From positions 1 to 64,000 of the forward strand of contig JAAERL010000441.1 of the NCBI GenBank assembly GCA_024230435.1: 64,000 nucleotides of DNA, written 5' to 3'. This DNA is from Desulfobacteraceae bacterium (GTDB lineage Bacteria; Desulfobacterota; Desulfobacteria; Desulfobacterales; Desulfosarcinaceae). Under the pieces are notes generated by a model. That model saw only the letters and a program-made list of their open reading frames with translations, had not been told where the DNA came from and ran no database searches. Shown piece after piece: positions 17,194 through 25,430 of this stretch. The first letter of the stretch is position 1. Each line of letters opens with the position of its first letter. A program made the translations under genes and the position numbers.

Positions 17194-18534
17194 ATGAATC
17201 GAATTTTGTCTTTTCCGGATCTGCCGGATGAAAACGAACAAAAATACATGCCCGATGAATATTTTGAGTTTAAATCAAAGATCCACGGCCGTCTGCTGGA
17301 CATCATCGATCTTTCCCTGATCGATACCCTGGATAAAGGAACACTGTCAGTGCATATCCGCCAGGCCGTAGATAAGATTTTGCGGGAAGACAAATTGGCT
17401 TTGCCGTTGAATATGAGCGAGCGTGAAAAGATTTTTTCCGAGATTCTTGACGAAGTATTGGGTCTGGGACCGCTGGAGCCTTTTTTAAAAGATCCCACGG
17501 TTTCAGACATTCTGGTCAACACCTATCGTCAAGTTTACGTAGAGCGGTTCGGTAAGCTCGAACCCACCGATGCGCGCTTTAAGGATGATGCTCATCTGAT
17601 GAAAATTATCGATAAGATCGTATCTTCAGTGGGACGCCGCATCGATGAGTCTGTGCCCATGATGGATGCCCGGCTATCTGACGGTTCGCGGGTCAATGCC
17701 ATCATAGCGCCTCTGGCTCTGGACGGGCCGATTCTGTCCATCCGGCGCTTTTCCGCCTTTGGCTTGGAGATGGCGGACTTGATTGAAAACCAGACGCTTA
17801 TTCCCCAAATTGAACAGGTGTTGTCCGGTATTATCAAGGGGCGGCTCAATGTGATTATCTCCGGTGGAACGGGCAGCGGTAAAACCACTTTGCTCAATGT
17901 ATTGTCCAGGTTCATTCCGGAGGCTGAACGTATTGTCACCATAGAAGATGCCGCCGAGCTGCAACTCAAACAGACTCATCTTGTGCGCTTAGAGACCCGG
18001 CCGGCAAACATTGAAGGCAAGGGCCGGATCGTGCCCCGCGACCTAGTGCGAAACAGCCTGCGCATGCGTCCGGACCGTATCATTGTTGGAGAAGTCCGCG
18101 GCGCAGAGGCCTTTGATATGTTGCAAGCCATGAACACCGGCCATGACGGCTCGTTGACCACCATTCACGCTAATTCCGCCCGTGACGCCCTGATGCGGCT
18201 CGAGACCATGGTAGCCATGGCCGGTTTTGACATCCCAAATGAATTTTTACGCCGTTATATTGCCTCGGCTGTCGATGTGGTCATTCAGGTCTGCCGGCAG
18301 GCCGACGGACACCGGAAACTGGTCAGCATGCAGGAAATTACCGGCATGGAGGGCAACGTCATCACCATGCAGGAGATTTTCTCCTTTGATCAAAGCCACA
18401 TCGATCCCCAGGGCAATGTCAAAGGCCGGTTCCGTTTCCACGGAATAAGGCCAAAATTTTGGAGTCGGCTTCAAGCAGCCGGTGTAATGCTCAAACCGGA
18501 GTTGTTTGACCCTGCCCAAGGTATAGAGGTTTAA
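17194..18534 (+). CDS. tadA: Tad secretion ATPase TadA/CpaF
   Basis: The 446-residue cytoplasmic ATPase of the VirB11/PulE group carries Walker [12 protein letters not shown] (Lys230), the Asp box region [11 protein letters not shown], Walker B-type [14 protein letters not shown] and the His box [14 protein letters not shown]. It powers Flp pilus assembly with TadB and TadC. AAGGAG precedes the ATG. This is the only motor ATPase in the window, so the duplicated secretin locus at 22-25 kb has none of its own. Confidence 0.93.
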   Translation: MNRILSFPDLPDENEQKYMPDEYFEFKSKIHGRLLDIIDLSLIDTLDKGTLSVHIRQAVDKILREDKLALPLNMSEREKIFSEILDEVLGLGPLEPFLKDPTVSDILVNTYRQVYVERFGKLEPTDARFKDDAHLMKIIDKIVSSVGRRIDESVPMMDARLSDGSRVNAIIAPLALDGPILSIRRFSAFGLEMADLIENQTLIPQIEQVLSGIIKGRLNVIISGGTGSGKTTLLNVLSRFIPEAERIVTIEDAAELQLKQTHLVRLETRPANIEGKGRIVPRDLVRNSLRMRPDRIIVGEVRGAEAFDMLQAMNTGHDGSLTTIHANSARDALMRLETMVAMAGFDIPNEFLRRYIASAVDVVIQVCRQADGHRKLVSMQEITGMEGNVITMQEIFSFDQSHIDPQGNVKGRFRFHGIRPKFWSRLQAAGVMLKPELFDPAQGIEV

Positions 18535-18596
18535 GACCCTGGGCATTGTTTGGGGCAGACGCGTTTTTATTTGCTGTTATTTGCAGGAGGTACACT

Positions 18597-19565
18597 ATGG
18601 AATTATTAAGTGCGGGCATCATCATTTTTCTTGCTTCAGTAGTAATAATCGAGCTTTTAAAAATCGCCTGGAAGAATATGCATTCGGTTCAGCGGATTAA
18701 AATTCGAAAACGCCTGCAAAAATACGCGGCATTAGAGCAAAACAACAGTGGACTGGATATTGTGCGCAAGCAATTGATGAGCAAAACGCCCGCTGTTCAT
18801 GCCGTGCTGCGGCAAATTCCGGGGATGCGCCGCCTGGATCGTCTGATTCTGCAGGCAAACGGTGCTCATCTATTGGATTTTTATCTTTTATGGGCAGTTA
18901 TTCTGACAGGCGCCGGGTTTGTGCCGGCTAAAATTTTTCTTCATAAAACTTTTCTCGCGGTGGTTATTGCGTTGGCTTTTGGCCTGTTGCCCTTTTTACA
19001 TCTGATCCAGCTCAAGCAAAAACGTATGGAAAAATTCAAAAATCAGTTGCCGGAAGGGCTGGAAATGATCAGCCGTGCGCTTAAAGCAGGTCATGCCTTT
19101 ACCAGTGGTATGAAACTGGCTGCCGATCAGTTCAAGGACCCGCTGGGGCCTGAATTCGCGGAGACCTTAGATGAGATCAACTTTGGTGTAAGCGTACCCG
19201 ATGCCCTGCGAAGCCTGGCCAAGCGCATTGATTGTCAAGAAATCAAATACTTTGTTGTGGCGGTGATCCTGCAACGCGAAACCGGCGGTAATCTTGCCGA
19301 GATCATTGAGAGTCTGGCCCACTTAATCCGTGAAAAATTCAAGCTGATGGGCAAAGTTCAGGCCCTTTCGGCTGAGGGTAAATTATCTGCGGTAATTTTG
19401 GTAATGCTGCCGTTTTTTATTGTTTTTTATTTGCGCATGGTCAACGCCGAGTACCTCGGTTTGCTGTTTACCGATCCTATGGGGCGGATGATGCTGGCCG
19501 GGGCCGGTATCATGATGGCGGCCGGTATTTTTGTAATCCGCACAATGATTAAAATCAAATTTTAA
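18597..19565 (+). CDS. tadB: Tad inner-membrane platform protein TadB
   Basis: GCAGGAGG selects ATG 18597 (323 residues); an upstream open extension is not supported. The protein has an N-terminal helix, a central pair and a C-terminal helix around the T2SS-F domain, recognised by FKNQLPEGLEMISRALKAGH and ILQRETGGNLAEIIESLAHL. It forms the inner-membrane platform with TadC. It is followed by tadC after 15 bases. Confidence 0.9.
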   Translation: MELLSAGIIIFLASVVIIELLKIAWKNMHSVQRIKIRKRLQKYAALEQNNSGLDIVRKQLMSKTPAVHAVLRQIPGMRRLDRLILQANGAHLLDFYLLWAVILTGAGFVPAKIFLHKTFLAVVIALAFGLLPFLHLIQLKQKRMEKFKNQLPEGLEMISRALKAGHAFTSGMKLAADQFKDPLGPEFAETLDEINFGVSVPDALRSLAKRIDCQEIKYFVVAVILQRETGGNLAEIIESLAHLIREKFKLMGKVQALSAEGKLSAVILVMLPFFIVFYLRMVNAEYLGLLFTDPMGRMMLAGAGIMMAAGIFVIRTMIKIKF

Positions 19566-19580
19566 TGGAGGAGACAAACC

Positions 19581-20540
19581 ATGGCAGCCCATCACACCGA
19601 CACCCTACTGGTTCTTTCATTTGCTGCGTTTTGCGGCCTGTTTCTTCTGTGTGTGGGGATTTGGCAATTTGTGCGTGAAAATTCGAAACGGCGCAAGATG
19701 ATACGGAAAATCAAACACTACGCCCATGACTCCCGCACAACGTTTGCGTATTCTAACGTAAGCGAAATTAAATCTTCCAAACTGTATAATCTCTTCAGTG
19801 TGTGGGGCAGCAAGGTGGTAACGCCCGGAACCCATGATTATTCCCACATGCGTTTGCGGTTTCTCAAGGCAGGTATCCGGTATTCCAAGGCGGCTGAAAT
19901 CTGCTGGGGCGTAAAATGCTTTTTGGCTTTGATAATACCGGTTGTATTTATTATGACGCGTTTGGCGCTGTTTAAGCTGACCAACAACATGGCCACATTG
20001 GTCATTTGCGTTTTGGGGGCATTGGCGGGCTATTATCTTCCTGATCTGTGGTTGCGGCTCAAGGTTCAGGCCAGAAAAAAGAAACTTTTGGCAGCGCTGC
20101 CGGATGCATTGGATCTTATGGTGGTGTGCGTGGAAGCAGGCATGGGATTGGACGGCGCTTTTTCCCGGGTGGCTGAAGAAATTCATCTCAACAGCCCCGA
20201 AATGAGCGAAGAACTGAAAATGATGAACCTGGAAATGCGGGCGGGCAAATCCCGCCAGAATGCCCTGCAGGATCTTGCAGTACGATCCGATTTGGATGAG
20301 ATGAACTCTCTGGTCACCTTGTTGATCCAAACCGATAAGTTCGGCACCAGTATGGCCGCTTCTTTGCGCGTGTTTTCAGACGCTTATCGAACCAAGCGTT
20401 ATCAAAGGGCCGAAGAGCTGGCCGCGAAAATTCCAGTCAAGCTGGTCTTTCCCCTGGTTCTGTTTATCTTCCCTTCGCTATTTGCTGTCATTTTGGGGCC
20501 TGCGGCGATTCGTATTTGGCAAAACATTATCAGTAAATAG
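19581..20540 (+). CDS. tadC: Tad inner-membrane platform protein TadC
   Basis: The 319-residue T2SS-F-type protein shows ALPDALDLMVVCVEAGMGLD, then ELKMMNLEMRAGKSRQNALQDL and LIQTDKFGTSMAASLRVFSD, the usual TadC blocks, with helices at both ends and in the middle. It pairs with TadB. GGAGGAG precedes the ATG. No irregularities. Confidence 0.9.
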   Translation: MAAHHTDTLLVLSFAAFCGLFLLCVGIWQFVRENSKRRKMIRKIKHYAHDSRTTFAYSNVSEIKSSKLYNLFSVWGSKVVTPGTHDYSHMRLRFLKAGIRYSKAAEICWGVKCFLALIIPVVFIMTRLALFKLTNNMATLVICVLGALAGYYLPDLWLRLKVQARKKKLLAALPDALDLMVVCVEAGMGLDGAFSRVAEEIHLNSPEMSEELKMMNLEMRAGKSRQNALQDLAVRSDLDEMNSLVTLLIQTDKFGTSMAASLRVFSDAYRTKRYQRAEELAAKIPVKLVFPLVLFIFPSLFAVILGPAAIRIWQNIISK

Positions 20541-20566
20541 CAATTAATTTTAGTTAGGAGAAACAT

Positions 20567-21547
20567 ATGAAAAGGCAACCGAAGAATAATCTAAAACGTA
20601 TTTTATTTTTGATTTGGCTCCCGTGTCTGCTTCTTCCGGTGTTTCTTGGAGGATGCGCCGGATCCGGGGCAAAAAGCCGTGAAGACATTGAATACGGCAA
20701 TCCTTTTTACGGCCATGTAAGGTATTTGCCTGAAAACCAGGCTGAAAAACGGCTATCTGAGCAAGACGATAAGCTCACTGCCGAGAAAATGAGCGCCCAG
20801 CAGTTAGAACGGCTTGGTGACGGATTATTGCGCAAAGCCAATGCGGCCGGTGCTTATGCCAAGTATGAGCAATCATTGGCCAAAGAGCCCGGCAATACGA
20901 GGGTTCAAGTCAAAATGGCCCGTGCTATGATCCTGGGGCGCTTTTATGAAGATGCTTGCAAACTGCTCAAAACGTTAATCGACCATAAACCGGATTCGGC
21001 GCTGGCATGGGAAGTTATGGGCATCGCTTATTTTGAAAAAGGCGATTACTCTCAGGCGCGGTCGCACTTTAACAAAGCGTCGTCCTTAGACGCTAACCGG
21101 TGGCAGGTCTATAACTATCAAGGGCAAATCCATGACATTGAAAACGAGCATGGCCTTGCGGCTCAAGCCTACCGCAAGGCCATATCTGTTAAGCCTCGAT
21201 ACGGGATTTTACACAATAACCTGGGAGTGTCTTACGCTCTGGCCGGACGGCATGAGCAGGCCGTGAAGGCGTTCAAGCGGGCCGTTCGATTTAACTATAC
21301 ACAGGTTAAAGTGTTTAACAACCTGGGAGCTTCCTTGGCGGCGCTGGGGCGTTATAACCAGGCATTTGAGGCCTTTATCTCCGGTGTGGGCGAAGCCCGA
21401 GCCTATAACAATATCGGCTGTATGTACATGATCGGGGGTAACTATGAGGCCGCCATTCAAAGCTTTGAAAAGGCGATAGCCATTACGCCGAAATTTTATA
21501 CCGTTGCATACTCTAACCTTAAAAAAGCACAGAGGGCGATTCGATAA
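20567..21547 (+). CDS. tadD: TadD-like TPR lipoprotein (copy 1)
   Basis: The 326-residue protein has a signal segment with lipobox FLGGC and then a long TPR array from about residue 75 (AGAYAKYEQSLAKEPGNTRV, AWEVMGIAYFEKGDYSQARS). TadD proteins are outer-membrane lipoproteins that act like pilotins for the secretin. TAGGAG precedes the ATG. It ends the tad operon and is followed by a hairpin terminator. A paralogue of the same length is encoded at 24197-25177. Confidence 0.88.
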   Translation: MKRQPKNNLKRILFLIWLPCLLLPVFLGGCAGSGAKSREDIEYGNPFYGHVRYLPENQAEKRLSEQDDKLTAEKMSAQQLERLGDGLLRKANAAGAYAKYEQSLAKEPGNTRVQVKMARAMILGRFYEDACKLLKTLIDHKPDSALAWEVMGIAYFEKGDYSQARSHFNKASSLDANRWQVYNYQGQIHDIENEHGLAAQAYRKAISVKPRYGILHNNLGVSYALAGRHEQAVKAFKRAVRFNYTQVKVFNNLGASLAALGRYNQAFEAFISGVGEARAYNNIGCMYMIGGNYEAAIQSFEKAIAITPKFYTVAYSNLKKAQRAIR

Positions 21548-21618
21548 GCATAGGATAAGCCTATAGAGGATGTTTCAATCAATTCGCAGTATTTTTTTGC
21601 TCGCGCTTGTACTGGTCA

Positions 21619-21641
21619 AAAATACGGTGCAACCGTATTTT
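21619..21641 (+). terminator. Terminator after tadD
   Basis: AAAATACGGT at 21619-21628 and its exact complement at 21632-21641 enclose a three-base loop (GCA), and the descending arm ends in TTTT. It follows tadD by about 70 bases. Confidence 0.7.
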
Positions 21642-21669
21642 CTATGAGAGTATTATATAAAGATAATTG

Positions 21670-21684
21670 CTATCAAAATGATAG
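21670..21684. promoter_or_regulatory. Palindrome CTATCAAAATGATAG (candidate activator site, duplicated locus)
   Basis: It differs from the site at 9621-9635 in one spacer base and starts 351 bp before the sigma-54 promoter at 22021, exactly as in the first locus. Confidence 0.5.
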
Positions 21685-22020
21685 TTCTGGCGGATTGTGT
21701 ACATTGTTTACACTTTTATCATATACATTTTTCAGTAGTTGTAAAAAATTACCCAAAATATAGTACTTTTATTACATGATTTAACATGAATGTGAAAAAT
21801 TCATGCCTGAAAAATCGTTATTGCAAAGTATCGCACAGCGAAAAATAAAGGGATGCGAGTTTAAATTAATACGTGCGAACATGCCGGAACAAGACGAATA
21901 ATAGTTTTTAATAACAAAGATTTGATAAATTATGGCGTAATTGCTGACTTTGCCGTTGTGAAAATTTTAGTTCCAATTTTCAAGTGAACAGCGGGACAAA
22001 AGTCAAGTCAAATGTAAAAA

Positions 22021-22036
22021 TGGCATCGGCCTTGCA
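22021..22036 (+). promoter_or_regulatory. Sigma-54 promoter of the duplicated secretin locus
   Basis: TGGCATCGGCCTTGCA is identical over 16 bases to 9972-9987 and fits the -24/-12 consensus with correct spacing. Sequence on both sides is clearly more diverged, so the core has been held constant. Confidence 0.85.
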
Positions 22037-22089
22037 CTAAGTTCCACGTCTTGTTTGTTTTTGTCGATTCTTGACAAGGGGGGGGTAAT

Positions 22090-22161
22090 GTGACGGTTTT
22101 GCCTCAAGCGGACACCGTTGCAAAGATCCCGGCTTCATTGACTGCCAAACCAAAGCGGTAA
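22090..22161 (+). pseudogene. Stump of rcpC (last part only)
   Basis: A 24-codon frame reads TVLPQADTVAKIPASLTAKP followed by a lysine, an arginine and a stop. It aligns with VLTQGATVAKTLASLTAKPK near the end of rcpC (about 12003-12065). The remaining rcpC codons upstream are absent, and the sigma-54 promoter lies only 54 bp before it. Confidence 0.75.
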
Positions 22162-22277
22162 CCGTATAAAAGTGACGTTGTCTGTTCTGCTGAAGCTATT
22201 GTTGATGCTATCTGATGCAGTACTGCCAGGCGAAATCGGGTCAAATTCTGAAATTCTACAGCTTAGAAGGATACCTC

Positions 22278-23738
22278 ATGGGTAAACACAATTGTCTACA
22301 GCTGATCGCTATTGCTTTCATCCTGTCTGCTTTCCTGCCCCTTCCGGTTTTAGCTTCCAATTTAGCTTCCAATTTAGCTGCCGGAAAAATCATTTCCGTT
22401 AAAAAATTAAAGCTCGTTGCTGGTAAATCCATGGTGTTGCAAAGTCCGGTTGCAGTTAAGCGGATTTCCGTAGCTGCGCCGGAAATTGCCGATATTGTGC
22501 TTTTATCCCAAAGCCAAGTCTATATCAACGGAAAAGCGGCCGGCAGCACCAACCTGACGTTATGGAAAAACGGCTCGGTCTCGGCCATTTACGATCTGGA
22601 AGTGGTCTATGATATTTTCGGCTTAAAACAACAGGTGCACGAGTTGCTGCCCGGCGAGCACGAACTGCAAATTATCGGTACCCACGATAGCATTACTTTA
22701 TCGGGCAAAATTTCAAATGCAGCGAATATGGCAAATTTATTAGCATTGTCCCGCGCTTATGCACCCGAAGGCAAAATCAATAACCTAGTGACAGTAGGCG
22801 GTGTTCATCAGGTGATGCTGGAAGTACATGTGGCGGAAATGGATCGTTCAACAACCAAGCGGCTGGGCATCAATTTTAACTACTTCGAAGACGGCCGTTT
22901 TGGAGCAAGTGTGCTGGCGGGGCTCAGTTCCTTTGTATTTCCTGAATTTGATAGTGATTCGGGAAATTGGCTTTTTGATTTACCCGTTTCTTCTTCTGTT
23001 GGCGCCCTTTTCCGGTTCAACCAGAACGGTGCTACTTGGACGGGACTGATCGATGCTCTCAGGCAGGACGGTTTGGTGAAAATTCTGGCCGAACCTAACC
23101 TGATCGCCATGAGCGGGCAGGAGGCCAACTTCTTGGCTGGTGGTGAGTTTCCAGTGCCGGTGCCCCAAAAAGATGGTGCGGTCACAATCGCCTATAAACG
23201 CTTTGGGGTGGGGTTGACCTTCACACCCACAGTGTTGAGTAATAAAAAGATCAGTGTCCGGGTGGAACCGGAGGTTTCGGAAGTTGATTTTTCTACCGCT
23301 GTGAGGTTTTCCGGCTATGTGGCGCCTGGACTTTCCACCCGAAAGGCCAGCACTACCATTGAATTAGGCGACGGCCAGAGTTTTGCCATCGCCGGTCTTT
23401 TAAAAGAGTCGGTGCGTGATGCAGTGAGAAAATTTCCCTTGTTGGGTGACATCCCTGTTCTTGGAATGCTTTTTAGAAGCAGTTCATTTCAAAAAAATGA
23501 AACCGAACTGGTGATTATTGTCACGCCGCATCTGGTTCAGCCTGTGGACGGTTCCAATTTGACTCTGCCAACCGATGCCTATATCGAGCCAAATGATGTT
23601 GAGTTCTACCTCATGGGATTCACGCAAGGCCGCAGAATACAAAAAAAACAGGATACGTTTATCGGCCGAATGGAAGGCGATATGGGTCATTCATTAGAGG
23701 GAGTCGAGTATCCGTCAAAGCCCGAAGCATTGCCATGA
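22278..23738 (+). CDS. Tad secretin RcpA/CpaC paralogue (copy 2)
   Basis: AGAAGGATACCTC precedes ATG 22278 just as in the first copy; the longer open frame upstream has no ribosome site. The 486-residue protein repeats the whole secretin layout: signal peptide, N-domain LVAGKSMVLQSPVAVKRISV, and secretin domain with APGLSTRKASTTIELGDGQS and FPLLGDIPVLGMLFRS. Most residues match copy 1, but the signal peptide differs and contains a tandem 12-base duplication (ASNLASNLA). It should form an outer-membrane pore. It may exchange with, or compete against, copy 1, because no second motor is present. Confidence 0.9.
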   Translation: MGKHNCLQLIAIAFILSAFLPLPVLASNLASNLAAGKIISVKKLKLVAGKSMVLQSPVAVKRISVAAPEIADIVLLSQSQVYINGKAAGSTNLTLWKNGSVSAIYDLEVVYDIFGLKQQVHELLPGEHELQIIGTHDSITLSGKISNAANMANLLALSRAYAPEGKINNLVTVGGVHQVMLEVHVAEMDRSTTKRLGINFNYFEDGRFGASVLAGLSSFVFPEFDSDSGNWLFDLPVSSSVGALFRFNQNGATWTGLIDALRQDGLVKILAEPNLIAMSGQEANFLAGGEFPVPVPQKDGAVTIAYKRFGVGLTFTPTVLSNKKISVRVEPEVSEVDFSTAVRFSGYVAPGLSTRKASTTIELGDGQSFAIAGLLKESVRDAVRKFPLLGDIPVLGMLFRSSSFQKNETELVIIVTPHLVQPVDGSNLTLPTDAYIEPNDVEFYLMGFTQGRRIQKKQDTFIGRMEGDMGHSLEGVEYPSKPEALP

Positions 23739-23799
23739 TAACTATTTTTAGGCCTTGAGCACGTTGATAAGGATGAAATTTTTAAGGTGATTGGTGAAA

Positions 23800-23858
23800 A
23801 AAAAGACAACCAAAATAGGACATGCAAAATAGTAAATTTTTTGACACAAATCGCCTAA
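23800..23858 (-). repeat. MITE-like repeat end, copy 3 (fragment)
   Basis: GACATGCAAAATAGTAAATT followed by TTTTGACACAAATCGCCT aligns with the end of the copy at 25267-25391. The other end is missing. It lies between the second secretin and the second small lipoprotein. Confidence 0.5.
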
Positions 23859-23883
23859 AAACGGTCTATCCAAAGAGGAGACT

Positions 23884-24126
23884 ATGTTTAAAAAAATGTT
23901 AGCTCTGACTACCATAACAGCCTTTGTCACTATGGCGGTCGGTTGTACCGGCGCCCCCGATCTTAATCAACAGTGGGGAAAATCCGTAAAGACAGCCAAA
24001 GATCTCCAGATTATCAAGCCTGAGGCAGAAAGAACAAAGATACAGCCGCCTGAGATGGATGGCCAGAGTGCCGGTCATGCGGTTGAAAGCTACCGGCAAA
24101 GTTTTAAACAGATGACGGCTGAATAA
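23884..24126 (+). CDS. Small Tad-locus lipoprotein (copy 2)
   Basis: The 80-residue product matches 13732-13974 in length and pattern: signal segment with lipobox MAVGC, QQWGKSVKTAKDLQIIKPEA and ESYRQSFKQM. AGAGGAG precedes the ATG. The retention of this gene with secretin and TadD, when all inner-membrane genes were lost, suggests that the three act together at the outer membrane. Confidence 0.8.
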   Translation: MFKKMLALTTITAFVTMAVGCTGAPDLNQQWGKSVKTAKDLQIIKPEAERTKIQPPEMDGQSAGHAVESYRQSFKQMTAE

Positions 24127-24196
24127 TGTGTTCAATGGAGCATGTGATAGACATGCTCAAAGATCAAAGCGGCTTTGTCTAAGCTATGAGGCGTAT

Positions 24197-25177
24197 ATGA
24201 AAAATCAACTGAAGACTACTTTAAAGCGTATCGCATTTTTGACTTGGTTTCCGTGCCTGTTTCTTGCGGTGATTCTTGAAGGATGCGTCGGCTTCGGGGT
24301 AAAGAGCAGCGAAGGCATTGAATATGGCAATCCTTTTTATGAGCATATGAAGTATTTGCCAAAAAATCAGCTTGTAGATCGGATATCTGAACAAGATGAA
24401 GAGTTGATTTGGGAAGAAATGAATGCCCTGGAGCTTGAACAGCTTGGTGATAATTTGTTGCAGAAAAAAAAGGCGGCTGATGCTTATGTTAAATATGAAA
24501 AATTGCTGGCCAAAGATCCCGGCAATACGCTTATTCAAGTCAAAATGGCCCGTGCCTTGATCATAGGGGGCTTTTATGAGGATGCTTGGAAATTGCTTAA
24601 AACCTTAATTGAACATAAGCCTGATTTGGCTCGGGCATGGGAAGTCATGGGAATCGTTTATTTTGAAAAAAACGATTACGTCCAGGCTCAGTCGCATTTT
24701 AACAAAGCGTTGTCCTTAGACACCAGCCGGTGGCAGGTCTATAACTATCAAGGGCAAATCCATGACATCCAAAAAGAGTATGCCATGGCGGCTCAGGCCT
24801 ACGAGAAGGCCATTTGCCTTAAGCCTCGAAAGGGGTTTTTGTACAACAATTTTGGGGTGTCTTGCGCTCTGGCGGGCCTGCATGAGCAGGCAGTCAACGC
24901 ATTCAAGCGGGCTGTTCGATTAAACTATACCCAGGTTAAAGTGTTTAACAATATGGGGACTTGTTTGGCGGCGCTGGGGCGTTATCACCAAGCTTTTGAA
25001 GCCTTTAGCTCCGGTGTTGGCGAAGCCCGGGCGTATAACAATATTGGCTGTATATATATGCTGGAAGGCAACTATGAAGCCGCCATTGAAAGTTTTGAAA
25101 GGGCGATAGCCATTACGCCGAAATTTTATACCGTTGCATACACTAACCTTAAAAAAACACGAAGGGCGATTCGGTAA
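24197..25177 (+). CDS. TadD-like TPR lipoprotein (copy 2)
   Basis: I choose ATG 24197, which gives 326 residues, the same as copy 1; an open extension to 24128 has no counterpart there. It has a signal segment with lipobox ILEGC, the conserved IEYGNPFYEHMKYLP after it and the TPR array (ADAYVKYEKLLAKDPGNTLI, AWEVMGIVYFEKNDYVQAQS). It is more diverged from copy 1 than the two secretins are from each other. The sequence after its stop also resembles that after tadD, including a terminator-like element. Confidence 0.87.
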   Translation: MKNQLKTTLKRIAFLTWFPCLFLAVILEGCVGFGVKSSEGIEYGNPFYEHMKYLPKNQLVDRISEQDEELIWEEMNALELEQLGDNLLQKKKAADAYVKYEKLLAKDPGNTLIQVKMARALIIGGFYEDAWKLLKTLIEHKPDLARAWEVMGIVYFEKNDYVQAQSHFNKALSLDTSRWQVYNYQGQIHDIQKEYAMAAQAYEKAICLKPRKGFLYNNFGVSCALAGLHEQAVNAFKRAVRLNYTQVKVFNNMGTCLAALGRYHQAFEAFSSGVGEARAYNNIGCIYMLEGNYEAAIESFERAIAITPKFYTVAYTNLKKTRRAIR

Positions 25178-25251
25178 GCATAGGATAAGCCTATAGAGAG
25201 GATGTTTCAATCAATTCGTAGTGTTTTTTTTGCACGCGGTTGTACTGGCCA

Positions 25252-25278
25252 AAAATACAGTGCAACCGTTTTTTTTTG
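25252..25278 (+). terminator. Decayed copy of the tadD terminator
   Basis: AAAATACAGTGCAACCGTTT followed by a T-run corresponds to the hairpin at 21619-21641 with one mismatched pair. The eight T residues support termination. Confidence 0.45.
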
Positions 25279-25391
25279 TCTTCAAGGCGCGCCAAAATTT
25301 GCATACTTTACGTATTCACACCTTTGGCACAACGCATAAGACGGAAAAAAAGATATGCAAGATGGCAGATTCTTTGACACAAATCGCCTTA
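25267..25391 (-). repeat. MITE-like repeat, copy 4 (one end lost)
   Basis: Read in reverse it matches 35756-35885: AGGCGATTTGTGTCAAAGAA at one end, GCGTTATGCCAAAGG, TACGTAAAGTATGCAAA and GGCGCGCC. The second terminal arm is missing and the copy abuts the T-run of the preceding terminator. Confidence 0.65.
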
Positions 25392-25430
25392 GCCGATGGA
25401 CATCGATAGACATTATTTTGCTGATTCCCG

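Larger units (their letters stand above)
21548..22277 (+). promoter_or_regulatory. 730-bp control region before the duplicated secretin
   Basis: After the tad terminator come an AT-rich stretch, the palindrome at 21670-21684, GTGTA/TACAC arms at 21697-21713, a TTACCC...AGTACTT block at about 21749, the sigma-54 promoter at 22021-22036 and the rcpC stump at 22090-22161. The order copies that of 9621-10060 upstream of flp. There is no flp or tadV here. Confidence 0.7.
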
